From assembly GCF_024679095.1 (NCBI RefSeq), contig NC_066517.1, positions 4,281,416 through 4,345,415 of the forward strand: a DNA stretch of 64,000 nucleotides, read 5' to 3'. Below the pieces are notes generated by a model, which was given only the letters and a program-made list of their open reading frames with translations, had not been told where the DNA came from and ran no database searches. Position numbers and translations under genes: made by a program. Shown piece after piece: positions 10,230-21,900 of this stretch. Numbering within the stretch: the first letter of the stretch is position 1; each line of letters opens with the position of its first letter. Source of the DNA: Eriocheir sinensis (lineage: Eukaryota > Arthropoda > Malacostraca > Decapoda > Varunidae).

Positions 10230-11450
10230 CTAACTGGCACCTCTTTTGTCCCTTACCACGGTAATAGCACCATTACATGCTAAAATTATCCTACAGTTCC
10301 TGCCTACGCATCATGGCATCTGCAAAGCGATTATGTTCCCTCAGCCGATTTGTTTAGGTGGTCTTCCTTTAATTTCTGCTTGTTGTGTGCGTGCTGAGCG
10401 TAATATTGACACCTCCACTTATATATGTGATGTTCTAGATCAGTGGTTCCCAACCGTTTTTTCAGGCGACCCCAATCATACACCTTTAGTCATAACCGCG
10501 ACCCGACTAATTTAGTTGTATATGTGTTATTTTAACATAACCACATTTGATATTTTGAGGTCTTGGCAACCCCAGGAAAAGCGCTTGGCGACTCCACTTG
10601 GGGTTGCGACCCCAGGATTGGAAAAGGGGGTTCTAGATGAACCAATATCTTGTTCACATGAGTGTTCAGAAGAGTGGGAAGCGGAAGTTGGATTTTTTTA
10701 GGAATCATGAAATTCGAGCCCAATGGTCTGTCCAAATAATTATCTGATTTCACAGTTGAGTTATACGGATGATTTTCTACATTTATTCAATGAGATTTAT
10801 TCCAGAATGAAAAAACTAAAAAAAATTTTTTCAAGTTTCACTGCAACTTAGGCTCTCTGTAGGCAATAAATTTCCAGGTCAAAGATTATAAACTATATTT
10901 TTCAGACTCCATCGTGATAAAATGAGCAACTTTCTTCAATAAATTTTCCTGTGCGTCGCACCAGTAAAAAGTTAGAATTTTTGAGGAATCATGGAATTCC
11001 AGCCAAACAGTCAGTCCAAATCATAATCTGATTTCTCAATTGAGTTGTACGGATGATTTTCTACAACTTTATTCAATGAGATTCATTCCAGAATTTAAAA
11101 AAGAAAAATACCATTTTTAGTTTCACCACAACTATGGCTCTGTAGGCAGTAAATTTTCGGGTCAAATATTATAAACTATACTTTTCAGACTCCATTGTGA
11201 TAAAATGAGCAACTTTTCTTCAATAAATTTTCCTGTACGTCTCACCAGTAAAAAGTCGGAATTTTTGGTGAATCTTGGAATTCCAGCCAAATGCAACAAC
11301 CTAGAAAATAATGGATTTCACAGCAGGGTGCACCAGAAAATTTTCTATAAAACATCTTTTATGACTTTTTCTCAGTTTCAAAGTGTATTTTCCGCTGACA
11401 TGCGTTATGGGGGATCTTCTGAGAAAAACTTTTGCGGTTTAATGGGGTTA
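10230..11450. repeat. Right arm of the long inverted repeat
   Basis: Reverse complement of 6789-7835. It starts CTAACTGGCACCTCTTTTGT and ends near GCGGTTTAATGGGGTTA. Apart from a 190-bp insertion plus its 8-bp duplication at 10,433-10,638, its length matches the left arm (about 1.02 against 1.05 kb). The two head-to-tail units of about 300 bp are preserved. Confidence 0.85.
10441..10630. mobile_element. hAT-like MITE with 8-bp duplication
   Basis: Starts CAGTGGTTCCCAACC, a common hAT terminus, and is flanked by TTCTAGAT at 10,433-10,440 and 10,631-10,638. The left arm of the inverted repeat has the single, uninterrupted site (TCATCTAGAACATC near 7630). The right terminus does not mirror the left and is probably decayed. 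Confidence 0.8.
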
Positions 11451-11451
11451 A

Positions 11452-12166
11452 TCCGTAGCATAACGCCCTGTGTGATATAAAAGTGGCCCCCAGTACCGCA
11501 CTGGGAGTAAAAAAATTTATTGGCTAAATCCCTTCAAAATGACCCCAGTATCAAGGAAAATAGGTTCATTCCATTCACCATCGCCCATAAGTGCTCCGCA
11601 GCTACCTACCCCCGTACGCTTGTGGCTTTCCCTTGCCGCGGCCCACAAGTTTCCGTCCTGCGCCTTGGTATATTTTTTTTTTATACATATACGAGTACAT
11701 ATTGTTTTTTGTGCCTTAGAGTGATAAAAGTATGTAAAGCTGGTCGATATACACTTTTTCAGTGCGAAATAGAGTGTTTTTGCGTATGAAAATGGTTCCG
11801 TAATTCAATACTTGGTAACCGTGATAGAATGTGTGTGTGTGTGTGACTGGCTCAAGGTCACTACTCGGCTGACCTCACTATGATTATCAGACGTTTTCAC
11901 TTTGTTTCGGACTTGATTTCATTTGTCACACGCCCAATTCACTTTCCAAGTGGGTCGACATCACCCCTGGGGGCATATTGGCCTAGGAGAGGCTAGGCTG
12001 ACTCACAAGTCGATCCTCTGTACCCATATTAGCGTATAGATGCGCACAAGAGCGTCCTTTCAATTGCGATTAATTACGGTAATTTTGCAAATGCGTCTGA
12101 CGCGTTAACGGTACATGATTGCAAATTGCTTTCAACGCTTGAGACGCGTCAACGGTACTCTATGGA
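11452..12166. mobile_element. Possible piggyBac-type MITE with TTAA flanks
   Basis: TTAA occurs at 11,448-11,451 and 12,167-12,170. The inner ends are TCCGTAGCATAACG and, in reverse complement, TCCATAGAGTACCG. The match is short, so the call is tentative. The inside has GACGCGTYAACGGTA-like repeats near 12,105-12,155 and no coding region. Confidence 0.4.
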
Positions 12167-12509
12167 TTAAGGGTTAAATAGGCTGCATAAGTTAGTGAAA
12201 TGAAGCTTCCAGTGATATGTGACCATTTTGGTGCTTTATCTAAGTATGTGTTTCAGCTTTTAGCATCAGCTTCTGACAAAAATATATTTAGAATAGATGT
12301 AGGTACTTGGTAACCCAGAAGCATCCCTGTGCACATGATGAGTTGTTTTGTTTACAAGGGCATCCTGTTTATAAGACAAGAAGAAATTATGGTAACCAGC
12401 TTTGCAGGGTAATTGCTTTATTTTTGCATGAATTACCGTATTTTGCGGCGTGTAGCGCACACTTTTTTTCACATAAAAAATGCCTGAAAGTTTAGCCCTG
12501 CGCATTATA

Positions 12510-13063
12510 CAGGTAACTCGAATTACGCGAGTTTGGTTTACGCATTTTTTAAATAACGCGGGGTCCAAAATCCAAATAAATGTTGAATTTACACTTTTTT
12601 CACTTATACGCGATATTTTATGGAGTGGCCACCAGATGTCTCACGCAACTGGACTCACATAGCGCTGCGGCCACACAGCTGAGCTCAGTTCTTCCCGCGC
12701 GCCACGTGAACAACAATACAGTACCCATGCTGCCACGCTACTCAACAATAGGGATGAGCAAGTACCGGTACTAGTACCAGTACTTACGGTACCAGCTATA
12801 CGGTACGGTACCGGTACCCCAGCTGCAGTACCCCGTACCCAATACACCAGTCAGCGCTCATAGTAACCCTCATATCTTCCTCACACGAGTGAGGCTGAGA
12901 CTGAGTGCCTGAGTGAATAGCTCGGTGATATGGATATTCTCTCTCTACTGAATGAAGTGAATATTTATTTTTTGATAGAAACCTACCTCTTGTTTGATTT
13001 ACATTGCTTTTGATTTATGCGACCTCTTCAAGGACACAATACTCGCATGAATCGAGTTACCTG
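12510..13063. mobile_element. Mariner/pogo-like MITE, full copy
   Basis: Left end CAGGTAACTCGAATTACGCG; right end in reverse complement CAGGTAACTCGATTCATGCG. TA is on both sides (12,508-12,509 and 13,064-13,065). The inside contains a palindromic GGTACC-rich cluster near 12,760-12,825 and no transposase. A second copy lies at 15,870-16,372. Confidence 0.8.
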
Positions 13064-13442
13064 TAAGCCGAATGTACAAATTTTTAATAATTTTTTTTCT
13101 TTGGGATGTTTTTAAGGGTCTGTTTTTCGTCTTATCCAATAACAACTGTAAACTTAGCTATATTATTGTTTATAGTCCATGGCTGTCTTATAATATGTTA
13201 CCATAGAATACAGGGCGATCTAATAACTACTATACAAAAATAAAATCAGTGGAGGATCGCCTATGCCTAGCTGTTTTCCGTCGGGCACCATTTGTATGAT
13301 CTTGATCTTGATGTCACAGGTGGCTTAAAATTGTATGACTAAGGAGCAGTACAAGCTACATAAAAAATCATATTGGAAAAAAATATCCATGTGTTCATTA
13401 TTAATTATTTATATTAGTGAGAATAATGGGGGTAAATATGAT

Positions 13443-13857
13443 ACCAGAAACTACATTATAAGTCTTTTACGAGAAGTTATTTCGCGCAATACCAGCCCGG
13501 CAGCCATTTGCTTTGCTTGAAAACCACACAATCACACCCATACTACAAACAGCTGCATGCCGCGTATCACCAGAACCGCGTGAATTGTGTCTTGCCTAGT
13601 TGTCTCTCGTAACCTACGAGTGATACTGAGAATAATATGTTAATTATGATCTCAGAAGCTGTACATAATCAGTATGTACGAGGAGATATTTATCGCAACA
13701 CCAGCCTGGCTGCCATTTGCATTGTTTGAAAATCACACAACCACACCCATACAACAAACAGCTGCATGCCGCGTGTCACCAGAACCGTGTGAATTGTGTC
13801 TTGCCTAGTTGTCTGTCATAACCTACGAGTGATGGTGGGAATAATATGCTTATTATG
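13443..13857 (+). repeat. 207-bp tandem repeat, two copies
   Basis: Two consecutive copies begin near 13,443 and 13,650 and share GCCATTTGC, AACAGCTGCATGCCGCGT and GAATTGTGTCTTGCCTAGTT. A partial third copy resumes at about 15,075-15,155 after the LINE insertion. Confidence 0.8.
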
Positions 13858-13859
13858 AT

Positions 13860-15070
13860 TTATTGGATTTGGAAAAAGCTTATGACAGAGTTGATTGGAT
13901 TGCATTGTGGGATGTTTTAAAGATTTATGGTGTGCGAGGAAAACTGCTTAGTGCAATAAAGTCTTTCTATGAGGATGCATCTGCATGTGTCAAAATTACT
14001 GGAGAAACAAGTGAACATTTTGAGATAAAAGTGGGCTTAAGACAAGGGTGCGTCATGTCACCATGGATATTCAATATTTATATGGATGGTGTTATTAGAG
14101 AAATGAAGGGCAAAGTTGGAGTAAGACTGTTCGATGAGGGAAGGAAGTGGGCACTGAATTCGATACTGTTTGCTGATGATACGGTGCTCATTGCAGAAAA
14201 TGAAAGTGACCTACAAAATTTGGTCAGTGTTTTTGATAGTGTCTGTAATAGGAGAAAGCTGAAAGTAAATGTCAACAAAAGTAAAGTGATGGTTTGTGAG
14301 CGAAGTAGAAGTGAGGTTGTAGATTTTGTATGCCCATATAGAGTGGGAATTGAATGTAAAAAAGAATGCAAAATAATTTTGAATGGTGAAGAAATGGAGG
14401 AGGTCAATGAGTTTAAATACCTTGGATCAGTTATGTGTAAGCACGGTGGTATGGAGGGAGAGATAAGAGAAAGGGCATTGCAAGGAAGAAGGGTGGTAGG
14501 GTCTTTGGGACGAATCATGAATGGCAGAAGTGTGAGCATGGAAGTAAAGAGGGATTTGAGAAATACAATAATAGTACCAACCCTCACATATGCAAGTGAA
14601 ACGTGGGCCTGGAATGAAAGTCAGAGGTCTAGAATGCAGGCAGTGGAAATGAGTTATTTGAGGAGTGCTTGTGATGTGAGTAGAACAGATGGAATGAGTA
14701 ATGAAAGTGTGCACGAGCATTTTGGAATGTGTCACAGGGGTGAAGGGAAGAAGTGTGGAGTGGTGGAAGAAGTGAAGCGACAGACCTTAAAGTGGTTTGG
14801 CCACATGGAGTGAATGGAGGAGAGTAAGATGACCAGAAGGGTGTATGTGAGTGAGATAGAGGGAGGGAATGCTAGAGGACGACCTCCAGTGAAATGAGGG
14901 ATAGGGTGCAAGAGTACATTGGGGAGAGGGGGGAAAGATCTTTGAGAAACTTTGAGCAGGCAAGGAGGGAGTGTCTGAATAGAGAAAGTTGGAAGCTCTT
15001 CTGCCGTGGCCATCCCTGGTGGGAGCTCCTAGGAGCAGGCGTCGATGAAATGATGATGATGATGATGATG
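13860..15070 (+). mobile_element. 5'-truncated RTE-like LINE with (ATG)n tail
   Basis: The element starts inside the reverse transcriptase at the first catalytic block (LDLEKAYDRVDW) and includes LRQGCVMSPWIFN and the FADD box in ILFADDTVLIAE. The connection domain ends in RQTLKWFGHME. The frame from 13,863 is open for 316 codons, then a TGA (14,811-14,813) replaces what should be an arginine codon. A second TGA near 14,896 follows a one-base deletion. The 3' end is a (GAT/ATG)n microsatellite, as is usual for RTE-type elements. ATTATGAT on each side (13,852-13,859; 15,071-15,078) looks like the target duplication, although the tail composition makes its edges soft. The RTE assignment is from general resemblance. 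Confidence 0.8.
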
Positions 15071-15869
15071 ATTATGATATCAGAAGCTGTGCATCATCAG
15101 TATGTACGGGGATGTATTTCTCACAACACCAGCCCAGCCGCCATTTTCATTGCTTTACTCAAGGACACTTGTCAATTCAAGCAGTACAGATTACGACAAA
15201 AATATATAAATTTCGGGAAACTGTACATTGTCAGTGTTCTTTAACCCATACATATTTCTGAGCATTTTAAGAACTTTTTTTTTCCAAAATTGTTGTCTTA
15301 AAATTTGGGGTGCGCGTTATACGCTGGTGCTCGTTATACGCCAGTGTGCGTTATACGCCGCGAAATATGGTAACCCTTTCTTTGCGGGTGGTGCGAGACG
15401 CGACTATCCCCTCGGGTGCAGTCGGTCAGCCTAATGGGGGGTCTCTTTTAACCTCTGTATCTCAAAAACTATTCATCACAGCTAAAAACCAAAAACACCA
15501 TTTGAAAGAGGAGGCCCAGATCTATAGGAGTCTGTTATGTATGCCTCTCCTGCGAACGTACATGCACGTTCAGGGAGTGTTGAATATGAACACTTACGTC
15601 AGTGCATGCACGATGATCAGCCATTTTCAGGGAACTGCGGACATCTCTCCTTAAGGTTCTGGCAAGGTAGTATTGTCAACTGCAATATTTGCAACTATTT
15701 GGTCAAAGAATCAGTCAGGTGATAGGTGAAGCTATGCAAAAATGCAGCTATATTGGACAAGAACATCCACCAGTTACTCGTCCGTAGATTTTCCGCGCTG
15801 GGCTGATATGATTTTCCACCAAATTTAGTGGAAAACCCACTCAATTGTCAATCCTGTGTTGTGAGATTT

Positions 15870-16180
15870 TTTTTTCACTTCTACGCGATATTTTATGGAG
15901 TATGTATCACGCAACTGGACTCACATGGCGCCGCGGCCACACAGCTGAGCTCAGTTCTTCCCGCGTGCCACTTGAACAACAATACACTACAGTACCCATG
16001 CTGCCATGCTACTCAACACACAGGTGTGGGCAGGTACTGGTACCAGTACCGGTACTAACGGTACCAGCTATATGGTACGGTACCGGTACCAGTACTAGCC
16101 AGTTGCTCATCGTGTCCCTCATTTCTTCCTCACGAGTGAGGCTGAGACTGAGTGCCTGAGTGGATATCTCGGTGATATGG

Positions 16181-16258
<78 letters not shown>

Positions 16259-16372
16259 CTGAATGAAGTGAATATTTATTTTTCGATAGAAACCTACCTC
16301 TTGTTTGATTTACACTTTTTGATTTACGCGACCTCTTCAAGGACACAATACTCGCGTAAATTGAGTTACCTG
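15870..16372. mobile_element. Second copy of the mariner/pogo-like MITE, left end missing
   Basis: Matches 12,595-13,063 almost throughout (TACGCGATATTTTATGGAGT, ACACAGCTGAGCTCAGTTCT, GAGTGAGGCTGAGACTGAGT). It ends GAGTTACCTG followed by TA. The CAGGTAACTC left terminus is absent. Where the first copy has a short CTCTCTCT run, this copy has a long TC microsatellite. Confidence 0.8.
16194..16256. repeat. (TC)n microsatellite
   Basis: Pure TC tract inside the second MITE copy. Confidence 0.95.
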
Positions 16373-16535
16373 TATTGCATTTGCGTCTCAGTGATGGGGG
16401 ACCGGGTACAGTGCTGCCCTCTACAAAAATTCAGCTTAGAAAGTCCCCCATTGTACTTGAAGATGCTTTTTTAAGGTCAACGTTGATTGGGCAGCCTGTC
16501 TCCACTGCACTGTAACCAATCCATATCACAGTTTT

Positions 16536-16800
16536 TTTCAGTGGTTTGAGTCCTAACTATGACTGCACGCCAGGGATTGAGTCCTGGCCTGGGCAGTCAG
16601 TGTGCAGCCCACCCAGCTGTTCATCCTTCCTTTTGGGATGGTCAGTAAATGGCTACCTGAGGAAGGCAAACTAAGGTAACAGGAATGTTGCACCGGCCCT
16701 GTGTTGGGTTAATGGGTTCTCTTCCACCGCAGGCTCAAAGGACCAGCAAAGATGAGCACCGCTGCAGCTATGCTGCAAGCTCCCAACTTTACCTTTATGT
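16536..16800 (+). mobile_element. tRNA-derived SINE (family B), copy 1
   Basis: Has a tRNA-like head with a weak B box (GGATTGAGTCC), then the family body: CAGCCCACCCAGCTGTTCAT, GGCTACCTGAGG, GGGTTCTCTTCCACC, CAGGCTCAAAGGACCA and GATGAGCACCG. It matches copies at 20,150-20,452 and 61,136-61,418. Confidence 0.7.
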
Positions 16801-17274
16801 AAGTTGAAATCAGATGAAATCAAAAGTGTTTGTACCACTTTTTATTCCTTGCTGATTTCTTTCACTGAATTATCAAGCTGCTTTAAAAATAAACAAGCAA
16901 CCTCCATTATTCATCTGAATGTTATTAGACATTTTGCTCTTTTGACATTTCAAAATGCCTACCCTTTTTTCATTGTTTTGACATGCAACCCTCTCCACTT
17001 TGACAATTATTTTTCCAAATTCCCTGCCCAATATTAGTTTCTTACATTGGCCTGCCCACCAGCTGGTGCTTCTGGTGTGTGTGTGCCTCACACTCTCACA
17101 CTGCCCTACTGATTAGGCCATGAGAATTATTACTACCATGGCTCCATCCAAGACCCCTATTACTACTAACAAGTGCTCACCAGTCTGTCTCAGCACCACA
17201 TGACTGCTGTTGTTCCAGTGCCATGATTGCATGTTCCACTTAATCACCAACCTGTCATCAAAACTGGAAGTGTA

Positions 17275-19164
17275 GTGTGTGAAGGAAAAATGGGCTTTCT
17301 TTTTACGGATTTACAATGAAGGAGTGGAAAAGTGGGTACCAAGGATGAAAGAAGGTCAGAAATCAAGAGAAGAGTGGTATAATAGAAAGTGTGTAGATGC
17401 CAAGCAGGATAAGGAGAAGGCATGGAACAAATGGAGAAAAATAGGAGAATGGATCTATGGAATGAGTAAAAAAGGAAGAGGAATGCTTATGTCAAAGTAA
17501 GAAGAGAAGAAAAAAGGAATTTTGAGAAAAAAAATGTTTTATGAATTCATAAATGGAAAGTTGAAAAATAGAAATGAGATTCAGAAAGTTAAAATTAATG
17601 GTGGAATCTTTGATAGTATAAGTGAAGTAGTAGAAGTGATGAATAATTGTTTCCAAACAGTGTTCACAAGGGAGAGTGAATTCGAAGGTGTAGATGCAGT
17701 GCCGGGGAATAGAGTGGGTCTGGAGAGAATACAAACATCAGCAGATGAAGTTAGAAAATTATTGGAAGAATTGGACGCGAGGAAATCAGCAGGACTGGAT
17801 GGTATATTAAATTGGGTGCTAGAAGAGTGTAACCAGCAAATAGCTGAAAAGTTGAGCAACTTGATTAGTCTCACTAGCACAAGGGAAAGTACCAAGAGAC
17901 TGGAAGAGGGCTAACATCGTCCCAATATATAAAGGAGGAAGTAAGGAAGATCCGTTGAATTTTAGGCCAGTGTCATTAACAAGTGTAGTAGCAAAGATGT
18001 GTGAGAAAATTTATAAAAAAAACAGATTGTGGAGTATTTAGAGAAAACAGTATATTAGCAAATGGCCAATTCGGATTCAGAGGAGGACGGTCTTGTGTAA
18101 CTAATCTGATCAGCTTTTATTCAAGAGTAATTGATATAATACAGGAAAGGGACAGTTTGGCAGATTGTGTGTATCTGGACTTAAAGAAGGTGTTTGATAA
18201 AGTACCACGCAAGCGATTAATATGGAAACTTAATCATGATGGAATTAGGAATAATAAATCAAGCTGGATGGAAGTGACTAGTGGAGTACCCCAAGGATCG
18301 GTGTTGGCTCCGATTATGTTTTTAATATATATTAATGACATGGCAGAAGGGGTGACAAGCTATATGAATATGTTTGCTGATGATGCTAAAATAATGAGGA
18401 GGGTGGCTAATGAAGAAGACTGTGTAGCCCTGAGCCAAGATCTCGATAGAATAAGCGAATGGTCACGCAAATGGGAAATGACATTCAATACAGAGAAGTG
18501 TAGCATGATGGAGTTTGGTAAGAGCAGTAGACGAATATAGGGGAACTACTCTCTGAGTAATGAAAGAATCATGAAAAAAACTGAAGAAAAAGATCTGGGA
18601 GTGATCATAACAGACAAGTTATCCTTTGGAAAACATATAGATCGGATAACTGGGGATGATACGTCCAAGACTAGAATATGCAGCATTAGTGTGGTTACCT
18701 AGACTGAAGAAAGAAATTAGAAAGTTGGAAAGAATACAAAGAGCAGCGACTAAATTACCGGAAACTCTGAGAGAACGTACTTAGGAAGAAAGACTGGAGA
18801 AATTGGGATTAACAACACTGGAGAGAAGAAGAGAGAGAGGGGACCTAATAGCATTGTACAGGATACAAGAGGGATTGGAGAAATTGGACAGGGAAGACAT
18901 GACAGAAGTGTGACAAGAGGCAATGGTAAGAAATTGAAGAAGAGCAACTGTAGGAGAGACATCAAGAAATACAGTTTTCCATACAGAAGCACAACAACAT
19001 GGAATGGACTTGACGAGGAGACTATGTGTGCAAAAACGATTCATGAATTTAAAGCCAAACTGGATAATAAGCGTTATGGAGACGGGACAGCACAAGCCTA
19101 GTACGGCTCTTTTCCTGTATTTCACAACTAGGTAAACACACACACACACACACACACACATACT

Positions 19165-19198
<34 letters not shown>

Positions 19199-19200
19199 GG
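17275..19200 (+). mobile_element. LINE (family B) copy 1, 5'-truncated and broken
   Basis: Pieces of one polyprotein lie in order on the plus strand. First is the region between endonuclease and RT (EEWYNRKCVDAKQDKEKAW; MFYEFINGKLKNR). RT follows, with [51 protein letters not shown] and the FADD box in NMFADDAKIM. The C-terminal part has KKYSFPYRS and ends KLDNKRYGDGT. Stops and shifts near 17,500, 17,912, 18,538, 18,782 and 18,910 break it. The 3' end CACAACTAGGTAAACAC runs into an AC microsatellite (19,137-19,198). It resembles CR1/Jockey-group LINEs. Two further copies of this family lie at 46-52 kb. Confidence 0.85.
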
Positions 19201-19479
19201 GTTTCCCTCAGGATACAGTGTCCTTTGCTGCACCCAACAAAGGGAGTAGCTTAACCCCTAAGGGGCGGGTGCCTGTAATCACGGGTTGGAGTCAGAGCCC
19301 CTTTATTCTGAGTGTGGTTGCTCCTTTCTTAGTATAGCATCTTGCAATAAATACTTGACACCCAGTGTCCTCTGTCAGCCATGCACATTGCACACTTCAT
19401 TGACAACCCAGATGTGGGGCAAGATTGAGTCATGCACAGAGTCTGGTGTGAGGATATGCTGGTCTCGGGTGGTCTGGAG

Positions 19480-20110
19480 GCAGTGCAGAGTGACAAGTGT
19501 GTGGCAGGGGGGCCAGTCACTCAGTCAGATGTGGGGTAATGAGAGCCTGATGGGTAGTGAGAGGTTCTGGCTCAGCCAGTTCAAACAACATGCCCATTGT
19601 CCTAAGAAGAAAAATTTGCCATTCACAGTTGTAAAGTAAGACAGGGAGCACAAGCGACATGGAGATCCGGATCTTTGTCCTTCTGCACAGGTATCAACAA
19701 ATCCATATACTCGTGCTGAACAAGCCCTTAACACCATGCATGGGCTGAGCCAATCTGCCATAAGACTTCCTAATCTACTGTTCTTCTGAACTACGCTACC
19801 AAGGTATGTGAAATTTTTCAAGATCTCAATGTCCTTGCCACATGCATGAACAAACTACTTTTTCATCTAGCAAGCCTCCAAACACCTGTACCTTGGTCTT
19901 GGCCCAGGAGACCTTGAGCCTCAAGGGGTACACCTTCGCATGCAGTGCCTCGAGAGCCATCACCAGAACTCCAGCGACTCTGCAAGGATTACTGCCTCAT
20001 CGATAAAAACAAGGTTAGTGAACCTGGTATTGCCAACAGATGCTCCACAATGACTGATCTACAGCTCTGCCTAGTACCCAGTCCATACAAGTGTTTAACC
20101 TGCACATGGT
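19480..20110 (-). mobile_element. LINE relic, RT C-terminal half
   Basis: On the minus strand, frames contain DEAVILAESLEVLVMALEAL, VSWAKTKVQVFGGLLDEKV, KNFTYLGSVVQ and STSIWICRYLCRRTKIRI. These are typical of the RT tail of a LINE common in animals, here broken by several stops and shifts. No tail or duplication is visible. Confidence 0.7.
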
Positions 20111-20149
20111 GCGTCATGGCTCGCCAGTATAGCCACTTGTGACGCACAT

Positions 20150-20452
20150 AGTGCGTTGCTTCCCTGTGGTTAGTGTGCCTGGCTACGAATCCTTGGACTT
20201 GGGTTCAAATTCCAGCCTGGGCAGCTGGCATGCTGCTCACCCAGCTGTTAATCCTCCCTTTCGGGCTGGCCCAGAAATGGGTACCTGGGGAAACTTGGGG
20301 AAGATTAACAGTTACTGTGATAACCTGGATGTCACATTGGTCCTGTGTCCCAGAGTAATGGGTTCTTCCCACCACAGGCTCAAGGGCCAAAGTGACAGAG
20401 ATGAGCACCGAGGCCACACGTAGCTGTAGCGTATACCCCCGACTTTACCAAT
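20150..20452 (+). mobile_element. tRNA-derived SINE (family B), copy 2
   Basis: tRNA-like head with GTGGTTAGTGTGCCTGGCTA (A-box region) and GGTTCAAATTCC (B box). The family body follows: CACCCAGCTGTTAATCC, GTACCTGGGGAA, GGGTTCTTCCCACCACAGGC and GAGATGAGCACCG. Confidence 0.8.
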
Positions 20453-20924
20453 CATTCCTCCCCACAGTAAATGCTCTGTTTGCAGTAGAAGGTGTAACAG
20501 ACCACCATTTTTAAAAAAATTTTGCTAGGAAAATACATTCTATAGTGGGCAATGTTAGAACGCTTATACAGAATGTTTCGTTTATACTAATAATATTAAA
20601 ATAATTTATTGATTCATTTATGAGCACAAATTTGCTTAAAATTCTGTTCAAATAATTTTGAATAGCATCTCTACGCTGAACGTCTGGCAGAGGACAGTGC
20701 ATTTTATTTTAGATTTTGACCTCATCACATATTTGGCATGACTGAGATCAGTGATTTCAAGAGAGCTGACCTGACTTGAAAAACAGCAATATTGCAGGTC
20801 CTTTGCTATATTGCCTACCCTTATTTGCAGAAAAATCACTTGAGTAATGAAGGATTTATCTCAGTAACCCCTGCATCACAGAGGTGTGGGAAGTGTCTCA
20901 TGTTAAAGATTTTTTTTTTCTTTT

Positions 20925-21435
20925 TCAGCTAAAATGTTGTTAAAGATGTTGAGTAATGCAGAGTAGAGTCATCAGCATTGGACTGGAGAGAAGTTAATTT
21001 TGGAAAGATCATTAATGAACAATGGGAGATAGAAAGAGCCCGGCAGAACACCACTGTTGACAAGTTTAGTGGTAAGATAGTGACTGTCTACCACAGTGAA
21101 AATAGATCAGCCTGAAAAAAAAAAAAGGGAAATTGGCAATGGAAGTACAGAAAGGGATAGAACTGTTGGAGGATAGTTTTAAAGCAATGATTTGTGCCAC
21201 CTTTCTTATCAAAAGCTTTCAAGAGGTCCAAGACAACAACAAAAGTTTCACTGAAATGGTTCAGAAAGGATGACCAGGAATCACTTAGGAAGGCAAGAAG
21301 ATCACCAGTAGAACAACCCTTGTACTATCCATACTGGTGACCAATGAGAAGGTTAGAAGTTGATAGATTCTTGAGAACTTTTAGGGTCAGCTCCACAGCA
21401 GGACAGGAAATGTGGCTAGTGCTGTAGTGAGGTAG
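20925..21435 (-). mobile_element. LINE (family C) relic
   Basis: On the minus strand, HQYGWYKGCSTGDLLAFLSD, SDSWSSFLNHFSETF and VVVLDLLKAFDK match RT blocks of the family C LINE at 22.4-25.3 kb (there QYGFHKWRSTGDLL and VALDISKAFDR). The continuation is degraded with many stops. Confidence 0.7.
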
Positions 21436-21459
21436 AAAACTGCTTGCCATCTCTTGCTT

Positions 21460-21900
21460 TCAGCTGCAGCCCCCGGACAGCTCCAGCAAAAAGAAGGCAG
21501 AGTGTGTAAGTCCTTCCTGCCAGTACACAGCCTCTCCCTTGTCAAGACCTTCAGAGTGCCTCCTCATGGCACCTTTGGTAACTGGGACCTTGTGGTCCCA
21601 GTCTAAATCTTTGGAGGATCTCGGAGCAGGTTGGAGCCCCAGAGGTGTTGTGTGCATGGTCCACCAACGTTTGGACACATCCTGCCACTTAACCAATCCA
21701 ACCCAGGCAGGTGGGGCTCATTAGCTAGGATTGGCAATCCATCTAGGAGAGAGGCAACTCTGACTGGCAACTCTGGCTACAAACCTGAGCAGGTGGAGCT
21801 TGTTAACCATGGTAGGCAATCCACACAGGAGAGGGGCAACTCCGACTACAAACCCGGGCGGGTGGGGCTCGTTAGCCATGGCTGGCAATCCACCAGGACT
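21460..21900 (-). repeat. Degenerate tandem units and a 78-codon frame of unknown nature
   Basis: Between about 21,700 and 21,900 there are roughly three imperfect units of about 62 bp sharing GGTGGGGCTCRTTAGC, TGGCAATCCA and GGCAACTC. To their left a minus frame (21,696-21,460) reads 78 residues without recognisable motifs. The block is probably a dispersed repeat, but its class is not evident. Confidence 0.45.

Larger units (their letters stand above)
12433..15373. mobile_element. Composite DNA transposon with 28-bp terminal inverted repeats
   Basis: Bases 12,433-12,460 and the reverse complement of 15,346-15,373 agree at 24 of 28 positions; both begin TTACC and contain GCGGCGT and CGCAC. 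The right end carries three CGTTATACGC-like subterminal motifs between 15,310 and 15,358. The interior (2.9 kb) has acquired a TA-flanked MITE (12,510-13,063) and a LINE (13,860-15,070), and holds a 207-bp tandem repeat. No transposase is visible, so the superfamily is unassigned; no clear target duplication was found. Confidence 0.65.

Noticed and set aside
18750..19233. Minus-strand ORFs antisense to LINE copy 1
   Set aside because: They are shadows of the retrotransposon coding strand and the AC microsatellite.
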